DNA of 64,000 bases from Xanthomonas sp. F10 (GCF_014206815.1 NZ_JACHNP010000002.1:124001-188000); one strand, 5' to 3'. Counted from the first letter of the stretch, positions 34,808 through 44,581 are shown. The notes: generated by a model not told the origin, from the sequence alone. Made by a program: numbers and translations.

Positions 34808-34945
34808 ATGAGCGGACGCCGGCTCGCGCTGCTGGCGGCGGTGATCCTGGCGCTGCTGGTCATGGCCTGGCTGGGCGACGACGGCGCCGGCGTCGCCACC
34901 GAGGTGCGCAGCGCCCTGCGCGCCCTCGCGCGTGCGTTGTTCTGA
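34808..34945 (+). CDS. Possible small single-span membrane protein
   Basis: A 45-codon frame starting MSGRRLALLAAVILALLVMAWLGDDG: a basic N-terminus, one strongly hydrophobic helix (about residues 6-22) and a short amphipathic tail ending ARALF. It is in the same frame as a longer open frame starting at 34493, whose first part looks random. There is no obvious Shine-Dalgarno sequence. The composition of the hydrophobic helix argues for a real gene, but the support is weak. Confidence 0.35.
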   Translation: MSGRRLALLAAVILALLVMAWLGDDGAGVATEVRSALRALARALF

Positions 34946-35029
34946 CCCACGGGCGGTTGGCAGCCCCTGTTCCGGTGCCGCGACCGCGCTTACCCTGGGC
35001 GTTCGCCATCACCTGCCAGGAGCGCTGCC

Positions 35030-36178
35030 ATGTCCGTCGTCGTTCTGCCTGCCGTCCGCCGTGCCGCCGTCCTGTGCGCGTGCGCGTTGCTGACGGGGCT
35101 GCTGTCGGCGACTGCGGCTGCGGCACCCGCGCCCCAGCGCTATGCCGGCGAGGAGTTCGACGCCAAGGCCTTCGCCGCCAGCACGCGCCGCAGTTACGAG
35201 CTGCAGGACTTTTCCGACCGCTACCGCGCGACCCTGGAGGTCGAGGACAACGACGAGGTGTTCCGTCCCGGGATCGTGCGCGTGTTCGCCCGCGGCAACG
35301 CCACGCCGCTGCTCGAGGTGGCCTCGTCGGAACTGGTGCTGGACACCGATGGCAAGAGCGGCAAGGTCAAGGCCAACGTGCATGAACTGCCGTACGGCGA
35401 GCAGAGCGTGCTGATCTACGACGATTTCAATTTCGACGGGATCAAGGACCTGGCGGTGATGGACGGCCAGAACAGCTGCTATCACGGCCCGTCCTACCAG
35501 GTGTACCTGGGCACCGCCGACGGCTTCCAGGCCAGTTCCGGTTTCACCGAACTGGCACAGAGCAACTGCGGCTTGTTCCAGGTGGATGCGAAAGCGCGCG
35601 AACTCCACACCATGACCAAGGACGGCTGCTGTTGGCACCAGTACGCGACGTACGCGGTACGCGATGGCGAGCCGCTGCTGGAGCGCGAGGTGGTGGAGGA
35701 TGCGCGCAGCGAGGGGCCGGGACTGGCGCAGGAGACGGTGTACCGCGACCGTGCCGGCAAGCGCGTGGCCGACACGCATTATCTGTGGGACGAGCAGGGC
35801 GGTACCACCGCGGGCGAGCGCAAGCTCCTGCTCGCGTTCCGCCTGGCGCCGGCCGGCAAGCGCATCGTGGTGTTCGCCAATGTCGGCGACGGCGCAAGCG
35901 GCAAGCCGTTCTATGCGGCGATCGGCGCGCAGCAGCGGGTGGATCTGCTGTATCCGAATGCGGAGGGCGAGGCGATGGACTACGACGCCGACCACCAGGT
36001 GCTGAGCTTCACGCGCGGCGACACCACCTACCGCATCGTCGGCGATGCGCGCGGCGTGCCGCAGCGCATGGAGGTGGTGGTGCGCGGCAAGACCCAGGCG
36101 CTGGCGCTACAGCCCGGCTCGGTGCACGGCTCGCTGCAGGCGGTGGCGCAGGTGCTGGAGGCTGCGTCGGCGGAGTAG
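35030..36178 (+). CDS. Secreted XAC2610-like protein
   Basis: A 382-residue exported protein. Signal peptide through ATAAAAPA (about residue 33). The centre holds VLIYDDFNFDGIKDLAVMDGQN followed by YHGPSYQVYL, the calcium-loop-like DxNxDGxxD motif and following strand of XAC2610-family proteins, described in Xanthomonas and likened to lysozyme inhibitors. Cysteines near NSCYHG, NCGLF and GCCWHQ could form disulfides in the periplasm. The C-terminal half has no recognised domain. The ATG at 35030 follows AGGAGCG. Function is unknown; a type IV/VI effector-immunity role is speculative. Confidence 0.7.
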   Translation: MSVVVLPAVRRAAVLCACALLTGLLSATAAAAPAPQRYAGEEFDAKAFAASTRRSYELQDFSDRYRATLEVEDNDEVFRPGIVRVFARGNATPLLEVASSELVLDTDGKSGKVKANVHELPYGEQSVLIYDDFNFDGIKDLAVMDGQNSCYHGPSYQVYLGTADGFQASSGFTELAQSNCGLFQVDAKARELHTMTKDGCCWHQYATYAVRDGEPLLEREVVEDARSEGPGLAQETVYRDRAGKRVADTHYLWDEQGGTTAGERKLLLAFRLAPAGKRIVVFANVGDGASGKPFYAAIGAQQRVDLLYPNAEGEAMDYDADHQVLSFTRGDTTYRIVGDARGVPQRMEVVVRGKTQALALQPGSVHGSLQAVAQVLEAASAE

Positions 36179-36228
36179 CGGGCGGCGGGGCGATGTTCCA
36201 AAGGCGCTGGCGATTTCGACACGCGCGC

Positions 36229-36456
36229 GTCGGGACTGAAGTCCCTCCCACAGTGCACCAGTTTGCCGCAAGCCTTGTAGGAGCGGCTTCAGCCGCGACG
36301 GGCGTTCCCGGTGCAGCCTGTCGCGGCTGAAGCCGCTCCTACAAAGGCTGCAGCCGGCGATGGTCCTTGAACTGCATGCGGGTCTGCCTGCGCGTGCGGT
36401 CATAACGCTACGCATGCCATGTGCCGGCTTGTCGTAGGAGCGGCTTCAGCCGCGAC
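36229..36456. repeat. REP-like cluster between convergent genes
   Basis: Four units: 36229-36251 (GGGACTGAAGTCCC type), 36277-36299, 36320-36342 (inverse) and 36434-36456. They occupy the space between the XAC2610-like gene and the convergent kinase gene. The second and third make an inverted pair with a 20-bp loop. Confidence 0.85.
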
Positions 36457-36536
36457 AGGCGGTCGCGGTAGCGCCTGCCGTCGCGGATGACCCAGGCCTG
36501 CCTTTAACCGTGTTGGCCGACATGATTGGCCGCCTC

Positions 36537-38162
36537 TCACCGCCAGGCTGCGAACGCCCGCGCCACCGCCTCGGCGCCGGGGTCGATCACGCCGCGCAAT
36601 GCGTCCGCCGGCACCGCGGCGGCGCGGCCGGCGCCAGCCCGGGTGAGCTGTGCGGTGGCATCGGCGCCGGCGCGGGCGGCGTGCGCGGCGGCCTCCACGC
36701 CGGCGCCCTGCGCCAGGGCGTCCAGTGCCGGCAGCAGCGCATCGAGCAGGGTGCGGTCGCCGCGTTGTGCGCCGCCGTAGTGCTGCATCCGTGCCACGCC
36801 GGCCTGCAGCGCCTGCACCCAGTCGCGTCCGTCTGCCAGGGCGCTGGCGGCGGTGGTGAACAGGATCGACAGCAGCACGCCGCTGGAGCCGCCCATGCTG
36901 TGTTCGATCGTCGCCGCCAGGCCGCGCGCCAGTGCGGCGGCGTCGCCGGTGGCCAGCGCATCCGTGTCCAACGCCTGCTGCAGGGCGCGCGCCCCGGCGG
37001 CGAAGGTGCTGCCGGCGTCGCCATCGCCGCTGCGCGCGTCCAGGGCGTCCAGTTCCGCCTGCGCGGCGATCAGTGCCTGCGCCACCCGCGCCAGCGCTGC
37101 GGCGCACTGCGCATCGCGCGCCCCCTGGCGGTGGCTGTCGTCGCGCTTCAGTGCCGGCGCAAAGGTCCGCACCGCGTGCGGCACGCGCACGCCGGGCCAG
37201 CCCAGGGTCTGCACCGGCGCCTGCAGCGCGGCAAGCACGTCGGCATCGGCCGGGGCGAGGGTGATCGAGAAACCGTGCATGTCCATCGAGGTCATCAGCG
37301 CCGCCGGCACCGCCATCAGCGCCACCCGCTCGACACCGATGCGCTGCAGCGCCAGCCGCGTCAGCACGCCCAGTTCCTGCGTCGAGCAGCCGCCGAGGTC
37401 GTTGAGCATCAGGACCAGTGGCGCGTCGGTGCCGAAGCGGGCATCGGCCTGCGCCAGCAGCGGGTCCAGCACCAGCGCCAGCGCTTCCGCCACCGTGCTC
37501 GGCTGCACCGGCCGCGCGCCAGGTTCGTTGTGGATGCCCAGGCCCAGTTCCGGCGCGCGGCGGCCGACGTGCTGGCCGGGCACGCTACAACTGGACAAGG
37601 CCATGCCCAGCGACAGCAGGCGGTCGGCGAAGGCCTGGCCGCGCTGCGCCAGGTCGGCCAGCGGCACGCCCTCGCGCGCCAGGTGGCCCACGTACTTGTG
37701 CACCAGCACCGTGCCGGCGATGCCGCGCGGCTGCGCGGCGTCGGGCAGGGCGATGTCGTCGGCGACCAGCACGCTGGCCACGTCGATGCCCTCGGCGCGG
37801 GCGCGCTCGGCGGCCAGGCCGAAGTTGAGCCGGTCGCCGGTGTAGTTCTTGATCACCAGCAGCACGCCGGGCGCGTCGGCGCAGGCGCGGATCGCCGCCA
37901 GCACCGCCTCCACGCCGGGCGAGGCGAACAGGTCGCCGGCGATGGCGCCGCTGAGCATGCCGGGGCCGACGAAGCCGGCATGCGCCGGTTCGTGCCCGGC
38001 ACCGCCGCCGGACAGCACGGCGACCTGGCGCGGATCGCGCGCGGCCTGCAGCACGATGCGGGTGCCGCTGCCGGTTTCGGACAGCAGCAGCGGTTGCAGC
38101 GTGGCCACGGCCGCGAGCACGTCGTCGACGATGGCGCGGGGGGCGGTGAGGAACTGGTCCAT
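36537..38162 (-). CDS. ATP-dependent dihydroxyacetone (glycerone) kinase, DhaK-DhaL fusion
   Basis: A 541-residue single-chain kinase. The DhaK domain (1-330) has SGGGAGHEPAHAGFVG and GDLFASP, with His211 in GIHNEPG as the residue that binds substrate covalently. The DhaL domain (about 345-541) binds ATP: GDGDAGSTFAAGA supplies the metal aspartates and MGGSSGVLLSI the lipid-contact loop. It phosphorylates dihydroxyacetone to DHAP. Being a fusion it needs no PTS partner. It stands alone, divergent from the DUF808 gene. Confidence 0.92.
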   Translation of the reverse strand: MDQFLTAPRAIVDDVLAAVATLQPLLLSETGSGTRIVLQAARDPRQVAVLSGGGAGHEPAHAGFVGPGMLSGAIAGDLFASPGVEAVLAAIRACADAPGVLLVIKNYTGDRLNFGLAAERARAEGIDVASVLVADDIALPDAAQPRGIAGTVLVHKYVGHLAREGVPLADLAQRGQAFADRLLSLGMALSSCSVPGQHVGRRAPELGLGIHNEPGARPVQPSTVAEALALVLDPLLAQADARFGTDAPLVLMLNDLGGCSTQELGVLTRLALQRIGVERVALMAVPAALMTSMDMHGFSITLAPADADVLAALQAPVQTLGWPGVRVPHAVRTFAPALKRDDSHRQGARDAQCAAALARVAQALIAAQAELDALDARSGDGDAGSTFAAGARALQQALDTDALATGDAAALARGLAATIEHSMGGSSGVLLSILFTTAASALADGRDWVQALQAGVARMQHYGGAQRGDRTLLDALLPALDALAQGAGVEAAAHAARAGADATAQLTRAGAGRAAAVPADALRGVIDPGAEAVARAFAAWR

Positions 38163-38301
38163 GCGGGTGTCCTGTGCGGGCCGTGCGGCGTCGTCGGCAC
38201 GATAGCCGAGCCGGCGTTACGCGCGGTTGAGACCGTGCCGCTCACGCACCCGCGCGGCGGAATCGGCGAGAATCGCCGCTCACCCCGCACGGAATCCCCG
38301 C

Positions 38302-39197
<896 letters not shown>

Positions 39198-39198
<1 letters not shown>

Positions 39199-39283
39199 GG
39201 ATTCGGGATTGGAGATCCGGGATTCGTAACGGCGCCGCGCATGCGCGCTTTTGCGCGTCCCCAATCCCGACTCGCCAATCCCG
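39198..39283. repeat. Opposed GGGATT arrays between convergent genes
   Basis: A G-rich array (39198-39227) overlaps the DUF808 stop codon, and a complementary C-rich array (39259-39283) lies before the cyclase stop. Together they can form a roughly 25-bp imperfect stem with a 30-base loop. Confidence 0.8.
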
Positions 39284-39304
39284 CGCCGGCCACGCCGGCG
39301 CCAG

Positions 39305-40915
39305 CTAATCGGCCGACACCACCCGGTTCTTGCCGGCCTTCTTGGCCTCGTACAGCGCACGGTCGGCGCGGCGGATCAGTGCGTCCTGCGCTTCGCCGGG
39401 CTGGCGCAGGGCCACGCCGGCGCTGAAGCTCACGAACACGCGCTGGTCCTCGTGTACCACCGCGCGCTGGGCCAGGGCGCGTTGCACGCGGTTCACCGCC
39501 GCGCTGGCCTCGAAGATCGTGCAGTCCGGCATCAGCAGCACGAATTCCTCGCCACCGAAGCGGGCGATGGCGTCGCTGGCGCGCAACGTCGTGCGCGCCA
39601 CTTCCACCACGTGACGCAGCGCGCTGTCGCCGCCGGGGTGGCCGTAGGTCTCGTTGAGCTGGCGGAAATCGTCCAGGTCCAGCATCGCCACGCACAGCGG
39701 TTGCGCGCTGCGTTCGGTACGTACCAGCTCGCGCGCGAACAGGTCCTCCAGCCCACGGCGGTTGAGCGCGCCGGTGAGCTGGTCGACCCGCACCAGGCCG
39801 CTGACGTCCTGCAGTTCCTGCTCCAGGCGCAGGATGCGCTGCTCGGCCGCCTCCACTTCCTGGCGCGCGGCGATCAGGTGGTCGCGCGCGCGCAGCGCCT
39901 GCTCCTGCACGTGGCCGGTGTCCTGCAACACTTCCTGCAGCAGGCGGTTGAGGTCGGCGATGCTGCGCGCGTCGCGGATGGTCTGCGAGTAGTCGGCGAT
40001 GCGGTCGTGGAATTCGCCGGTGCTGGCGGCCATGCCGTCCAGATCTTCGACGAAGGTCAGCATCAGGTCCTTCATCGCCTCCTTGGATTCGGCGATGCCC
40101 TGCTTGAGCAGGCCCTGCTTGTAGATCACCTCGCGCAGGCTGCCGCGCGCCTCCTCGATCGAGTAGCGGTCCAGCGGCCCGGCGATCAGGTCGCGCACCA
40201 CCGCGATCTGGCCCTGCAGCCAGCTGGTGTCGTCGAGCAGTTCGCCGACGTTCTCCAGCAGCAGGTCGAACAGGCTCAGCAACAGCGCCTGCTGCTCCTG
40301 GCTGTCGTTGGCGCGCAACGCGATCTGGTGGCACAGCTCGCGCACCTGCTGCGCCACCGGCTCCAGCGGTTGCCCGGGTCGCCACTGGCGCAGCGCCTCG
40401 CCGCTGGCCTCGGCTTCGCCGGCCAGTTCCGGCAGGGTGTGCAGCAGCGCCGCCAGCGCGCCCGCCACGGTCTGCCGCAGCAGGTCGCGCAGGCGCTCGC
40501 TGTCGCTGGGTCCTGCCAGCGGATCCTCGACGTCGATGGTGCGGATGTACTTGTCGATCAACTGGCGCAGCGCGCGGCCGTAGCTGGGCCAGTCGCCGCT
40601 GCTGGCCGCCGATTGCAGGCGCCGGCCCATGTCGCCCAACTCGCCATGCAGCGCGGCCATGCCGTCGGCGAAGGCGCCGAGCAGGCCCAGCGGCTCCTGC
40701 GCCTGCTGGAACAGGCGGATCAACGCGGCGGTGGCGGCAGCCGGGTCGGTCGCGGCTGCCGCAGGAAGCGCCGCATGGGCGTGCTTGTGCCCATGGCCCT
40801 GCCCATGCGCGCGCGCCGGCAGCGTCGCGGCCGCCACGGGCGCCGGATCGCGCCGACGCGGCGACAGCAGCTTGCGCAGTCCGCTGATCGGCGGCTCGTC
40901 GCGTTGGTCCGACAT
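39305..40915 (-). CDS. Cytoplasmic diguanylate cyclase (GGDEF)
   Basis: A 536-residue cyclase making cyclic di-GMP. The catalytic GGEEF loop is at 454-458 and a complete inhibitory site, RASD (445-448), stands nine residues before it, so feedback inhibition is expected. Upstream is a long helical region (about 60-370) without membrane spans, resembling the sensory helical bundles of Xanthomonas cyclases; a coiled coil (ARDHLIAARQEVEAAEQRILRLEQEL) leads into the GGDEF domain. A histidine-rich HGQGHGHKHAHA stretch near residue 40 could bind metal. It is monocistronic; the input signal is unknown. Confidence 0.9.
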   Translation of the reverse strand: MSDQRDEPPISGLRKLLSPRRRDPAPVAAATLPARAHGQGHGHKHAHAALPAAAATDPAAATAALIRLFQQAQEPLGLLGAFADGMAALHGELGDMGRRLQSAASSGDWPSYGRALRQLIDKYIRTIDVEDPLAGPSDSERLRDLLRQTVAGALAALLHTLPELAGEAEASGEALRQWRPGQPLEPVAQQVRELCHQIALRANDSQEQQALLLSLFDLLLENVGELLDDTSWLQGQIAVVRDLIAGPLDRYSIEEARGSLREVIYKQGLLKQGIAESKEAMKDLMLTFVEDLDGMAASTGEFHDRIADYSQTIRDARSIADLNRLLQEVLQDTGHVQEQALRARDHLIAARQEVEAAEQRILRLEQELQDVSGLVRVDQLTGALNRRGLEDLFARELVRTERSAQPLCVAMLDLDDFRQLNETYGHPGGDSALRHVVEVARTTLRASDAIARFGGEEFVLLMPDCTIFEASAAVNRVQRALAQRAVVHEDQRVFVSFSAGVALRQPGEAQDALIRRADRALYEAKKAGKNRVVSAD

Positions 40916-41500
40916 GCCAGCCGGCTCCTCCCCAGGTCAATGCGCCGCCCATGGTAGCGCTCAGGATCTGGATATCGGCGCCGGCGGTGTGCGCTTGAGC
41001 GGGCGGGTGGTGGGTCTGTGAAGAAGACTCCATTGCGGGCGCACCCTCACCCCGGCTCCTTGCTTCCTTCTCCTTCCGGGGCCATGGCCCCCTTTTCGGG
41101 GGAAGGTGCCCCGAAGGGGCGGATGAGGGTCGGGTGGCTTAGGGAGGTGTCTGGGGGCGAGGTTCCTTGGCGGCCGCACCTCACCCCCAGCCCCTCTCTC
41201 GGTGGGAGAGGGGAGTGAAGCGGGTGGGAGAGGGGAGTGAAGCGGGCGCGGAGGACTTCGTCGGAGCGGCGACCTGATCCCTTTTCCCTCCGGGAGAAGG
41301 TGCCCCGCAGGGGCGGATGAGGGTCGGGTGGCTAGGGAGGTGTCTGGTGACGAGGTTCCCTGGCGGCCGCACCTCACCCCCAACCCCTTTCCCGGCGGGA
41401 GAGGGGAGTGCATGCCACGGCGCTGTGCAGAATGCGGACGGCGCTGGCACTCTGGCGGCCGCGCCTCCCGCGGCGCCCCCCACCTCCACGGAGACCGAAC
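40916..41500. repeat. 585-bp repeat-rich intergenic region
   Basis: It contains a duplicated module (about 41101-41200 and 41295-41400) sharing GGATGAGGGTCGGGTGGCT, AGGTGTCTGG and CGGCCGCACCTCACCC, several GGTGCCCCG/GGGGC hairpins, and a 22-bp exact tandem repeat at 41201-41244 (GGTGGGAGAGGGGAGTGAAG). No gene is seen. Confidence 0.75.
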
Positions 41501-42127
41501 ATGGCCGATTCCCGCGAACCGCTGCTGCACCCGGTCCCGATCCTGTCCCTGCGCCCCACGCAAATGACCGTGGGCATGCGCGAGGTCAAGGAGAAGCGCA
41601 AGCGCTGGCGCGCGCATGCGTCCAGGCACACGCAGGCCGAACTGCTCGGCACGCACATGATCCCGGTGGTGCTGGGGCCGGACGGCAGGTACTACGTGGT
41701 CGACCACCACCATCTGGCGCGGGCGCTGCACGACGAAGGGGTGAAGGACATCCTGGTCACGGTGATCGCCGACCTCAGCGTGGTCGACAAGGCCGCGCTG
41801 TGGAGCGTGCTCGATCATCGCCGCTGGGCCTATCCCTACGACGCCAAGGGCGAGCGCCGTCCGTTCAAGGACATGCCGACGTCGATCGCGGACCTGAAGG
41901 ACGATCCCTACCGCAGCCTCGCCGGCGAGGTCCGGCGTGCGGGCGGCTATGCCAAGGACACCACGCCCTTCAGCGAATTCCTGTGGGCCGACCTGTTCCG
42001 CCGCCGGCTGCGGCGCCGCGACATCAAGGAGGATTTCGCCCGCGCCGTGGAGACCGCGCTCGCGCTCGCCAAGAGCCGGGACGCGAGCTACTTGCCGGGC
42101 TGGTGCGGGCCGTCGTCCGACGACTGA
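41501..42127 (+). CDS. ParB-like (ParBc_2) protein
   Basis: A 208-residue protein of the ParBc_2 group, which are putative chromosome-partition-like or nuclease-type proteins distinct from true ParB. Visible: ILSLRPTQMTVGMREVKEKRKRW, then the central VVLGPDGRYYVVDHHHLARALHDEG with the ParB/sulfiredoxin-fold phosphate-binding region. It has no helix-turn-helix of classical ParB. The ATG follows CGGAGACC. Its 3' end overlaps the convergent MgtC-like gene by 40 bp. Function is not established. Confidence 0.8.
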   Translation: MADSREPLLHPVPILSLRPTQMTVGMREVKEKRKRWRAHASRHTQAELLGTHMIPVVLGPDGRYYVVDHHHLARALHDEGVKDILVTVIADLSVVDKAALWSVLDHRRWAYPYDAKGERRPFKDMPTSIADLKDDPYRSLAGEVRRAGGYAKDTTPFSEFLWADLFRRRLRRRDIKEDFARAVETALALAKSRDASYLPGWCGPSSDD

Positions 42128-42588
42128 TCGGTCGCCGCGGCACCGTGCGGCTTGCCGCCCAGGAGCGTGTGCAATGCGCGCTCGACGCGGCCGCCGAACA
42201 ACAGGATGACGAAGGCGATGGCCAGCGACACGGCCACGATCTGCCACTGGCCGGCGCCGCACATGATGCCGATGCAGGCGGTGAGCCAGACGCAGGCGGC
42301 GCTGGTCAGGCCATGCACCCGGACGTGTTTCTGGGTGTGATAGATCACGCCGGCGCCAAGGAAGCCGATGCCGGTCAGGATGCCCTGGATGACGCGGCTG
42401 CCGGCGTCGGTGAAGCCGCCCTTGCCCAGCGGGTCGGCCAGCAGCACCACCATCGCGGTGGCCAGGCCGACCAGGCCCAGGGTGCGGATGCCGATCGGCT
42501 TGCCGTGCAGGTCGCGGTTCAACCCGATCGCCGCGCCGGCGAGCGCGGCGATGCCCAGGCGCACGGCGATGTCGGACAGGTCGATCAA
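42088..42588 (-). CDS. MgtC/SapB-family membrane protein
   Basis: A 166-residue protein with four to five membrane helices: LGIAALAGAAIGLNRDLHGKPIGIRTLGLVGLATAMVVLL, GILTGIGFLGAGVIYH, VHGLTSAACVWLTACIGIMCGAG and WQIVAVSLAIAFVILLFGG. The GLNRD/GxRT and GxGFLGAG motifs are diagnostic of MgtC. Members regulate ATP synthase or Mg2+ homeostasis in pathogens; this short form lacks the ACT-like C-terminal domain. It overlaps the ParB-like gene tail-to-tail. Confidence 0.87.
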   Translation of the reverse strand: MIDLSDIAVRLGIAALAGAAIGLNRDLHGKPIGIRTLGLVGLATAMVVLLADPLGKGGFTDAGSRVIQGILTGIGFLGAGVIYHTQKHVRVHGLTSAACVWLTACIGIMCGAGQWQIVAVSLAIAFVILLFGGRVERALHTLLGGKPHGAAATDQSSDDGPHQPGK

Positions 42589-42679
42589 GGCAGGTCTCCT
42601 GGTGGATGCGGCGCCGTGGGGCGGCCGCCCATCATAGGGACGCCGGCCGCGGGCATGCCGTGCACGCCGTGGGGCGTCC

Positions 42680-43606
42680 TCAGAGCGCGGCGCGGACCTC
42701 GTCCAGGCTGGGCGGGTTGGCGCCGGCGCGGGTGCAGTTGATCGCCGCGGCGGCCACGCAGAACTGCAGCAGGCGCTCCAGCGCGGCCGGGTCGCTGCCC
42801 AGCGCCGCCAGCGCGGCCGGATCGGGCAACTGCTGCAGCAATGCGGCCTGGAAGCTGTCGCCGGCGCCCACGGTATCGACCACCTGCACCACGCGGCCGG
42901 GCACGCGCGCCTCGCTGTCGCCGCGCCAGGCCACCGCGCCGTCGCCGCCCAGGGTCATCACCACCAGCGACGGCCCCTGCTGCAGCCAGCTGCGGGCGAC
43001 GGCGAACGGATCCTGCTGCGGATACAGCAGTTCGATGTCTTCCTGGCTGACCTTGACCACGTGCGCCAGCGCGATCCAGCGGGCCAGTCGCGCGCGCCAC
43101 ACCGCCATGTCCGGCTCCACCGTCGGCCGCACGTTCGGGTCCAGCGAGATCAGGCGCTGCCCGCGCTCGCGCTCGGCCAGCGCCTGGAAGGTGCTGGCGG
43201 TGGTTTCGGCGACCAGGGTGTAGGAGCCGAAATGCAGGCCGCCGACGCGCGCGTCCAGCGCCGGCAGGTCGGCTTCGGTCAGCGCCCGGTCGGCGCAGCC
43301 GGTGCCGTAGAAGGCGTAGTTGGGCACGCCGCCGGCGTCGAGCGCGACCATCACCAGGGTGGTCGCTTCGCGCTTGTCGATGCAGTAGTCCAGGGCCACG
43401 CCTTCGCCTTCGAGGGTGGCGCGCAGCTGGCGGCCGAGCGGATCGGTGGACAGGCCGGTGAACAGTGCCGACGGCGCGCCCAGGCGGGCCAGGCCGATCG
43501 CCACGTTGAACGGCGAACCGCCCTGGCGCGCGGTCATCCCGACCGAGGTGCCGGCATAGCCGTCGATGAAGATGTCGTACAAGGCCTCTCCGCACACCAC
43601 GAACAT
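42680..43606 (-). CDS. PfkB-family sugar kinase (fructokinase)
   Basis: A 308-residue ribokinase-fold kinase. The first PfkB signature lies in GGSPFNVAIGLARLGAPSALFTGL and the second is DTVGAGDSFQAALL (about residue 235), which contains the catalytic Asp. FGGDGA-type anion loop is read as LGGDGAVAW. Bacterial fructokinases have this length and organisation, so fructose to fructose-6-phosphate is the likely reaction. It is transcribed alone, away from the repeat element at 43.7 kb. Confidence 0.85.
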   Translation of the reverse strand: MFVVCGEALYDIFIDGYAGTSVGMTARQGGSPFNVAIGLARLGAPSALFTGLSTDPLGRQLRATLEGEGVALDYCIDKREATTLVMVALDAGGVPNYAFYGTGCADRALTEADLPALDARVGGLHFGSYTLVAETTASTFQALAERERGQRLISLDPNVRPTVEPDMAVWRARLARWIALAHVVKVSQEDIELLYPQQDPFAVARSWLQQGPSLVVMTLGGDGAVAWRGDSEARVPGRVVQVVDTVGAGDSFQAALLQQLPDPAALAALGSDPAALERLLQFCVAAAAINCTRAGANPPSLDEVRAAL

Positions 43607-43744
43607 CGAACCGCTCCTCGTCAGGTTGCAGCGCGCCGGCCGGCGCGATGGGGCGGCTATTGTGGCGTACCTGGTTCGGCGCGGCGACCGTGTGGAGCGG
43701 GGTGCTGGGCCTGCCGTGTGGGATGGACGCCTAGCTGGGCTGCC

Positions 43745-43841
43745 GTACCCTCATCCGCCCCTGCGGGGCACCTTCTCCCAGTGGGAGAAGGGAAAAGCCA
43801 AAGCCCCTCTCCCACCGGGAGAGGGGTTGGGGTGAGGGTAC
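43745..43841. repeat. 97-bp element with GTACCCTCA inverted ends and internal hairpins
   Basis: GTACCCTCA (43745-43753) and TGAGGGTAC (43833-43841) are perfect 9-bp inverted ends. Between them lie three further hairpins: GCCCCTGCGGGGC-like, TTCTCCC/GGGAGAA and CCCCTCTCCC/GGGAGAGGGG. Similar blocks occur near 21.4-21.6 kb and 41.1-41.4 kb. It may be a miniature mobile or regulatory element. Confidence 0.7.
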
Positions 43842-43948
43842 GGGCGCGCAGCGCCTCATGGATCCTGGACACCGCAAACATCCCCGACAGCGCCTTCCCG
43901 CCACCCCTGCGATAGTCGCCACCTCCCGCCAGCTCCAAGGCCGTTCCC

Positions 43949-44581
43949 ATGAAAATCCTGCTCGCCGGCGCCACCGGCCTGGTCGGTGGCCATGCGCTCA
44001 CCCAGTTGCTGGCCGAGCCGGCCTGCAGCGCGGTGATCGCGCCGACCAGGCGCGCGCTGGCCATGACCCATCCCAAGCTGCACAACCCGGTGCTGGACTT
44101 CGACGCGCTGCCGGCGCAGGCGCCGTGGTGGCAGGTGGATGCGGCGATCTGCGCGCTCGGCACCACGATGCGCCAGGCCGGCTCGCGCGAGGCGTTCCGT
44201 CGGGTCGATCACGACTATCCGCTGGCGATCGCGCAGCGACTGCGCCAGCACGGGGCCGAGGCCTTCGCGCTCAACTCCGCGCTGGGGGCGAATCCGCGCT
44301 CATGGGCGTTCTATAACCGGGTCAAGGGCGATCTGGAGCACGACCTGCGCACACTCGGCTATCCCTCCCTGACCCTGGTGCGGCCCGGGCTGATCGGCGG
44401 CGAACGTGCGCAACGCCGTCGCGGCGAGCATGCCGCCAGCGTGGTGCTGCGCGCGCTGGGGCCGCTGCTGCCGCGGCGCTACCGGATCAATCCGGCCGAG
44501 CGCATCGCCGCGGCGCTGGTCGCGGCCGCGCTGCAGCCGCGTCCGGGCGTGCAGGTGATCGAGGCGGCGCAGTTGGTGTAG
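43949..44581 (+). CDS. Atypical SDR / NAD(P)-binding oxidoreductase
   Basis: A 210-residue Rossmann protein. The dinucleotide loop is GATGLVGGH (residues 7-15); LGTTMRQAGSREAFRRVDHDYPLAIA and SALGANPRSWAFYNRVKGDLEHDLRTLGYPSLTLVRPGLI match the HTATIP2-like/NAD(P)H-binding group, with YxxxK replaced by YNRVKG. No substrate can be assigned. The ATG is preceded by AAGG. The gene's 3' end is followed at once by a GGGATT array. Confidence 0.8.
   Translation: MKILLAGATGLVGGHALTQLLAEPACSAVIAPTRRALAMTHPKLHNPVLDFDALPAQAPWWQVDAAICALGTTMRQAGSREAFRRVDHDYPLAIAQRLRQHGAEAFALNSALGANPRSWAFYNRVKGDLEHDLRTLGYPSLTLVRPGLIGGERAQRRRGEHAASVVLRALGPLLPRRYRINPAERIAAALVAAALQPRPGVQVIEAAQLV

Noticed and set aside
40916-41500. 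Insertion sequence in the repeat-rich spacer
   Set aside because: No transposase-like frame, terminal repeats or target duplication could be seen; only short hairpin modules are present.
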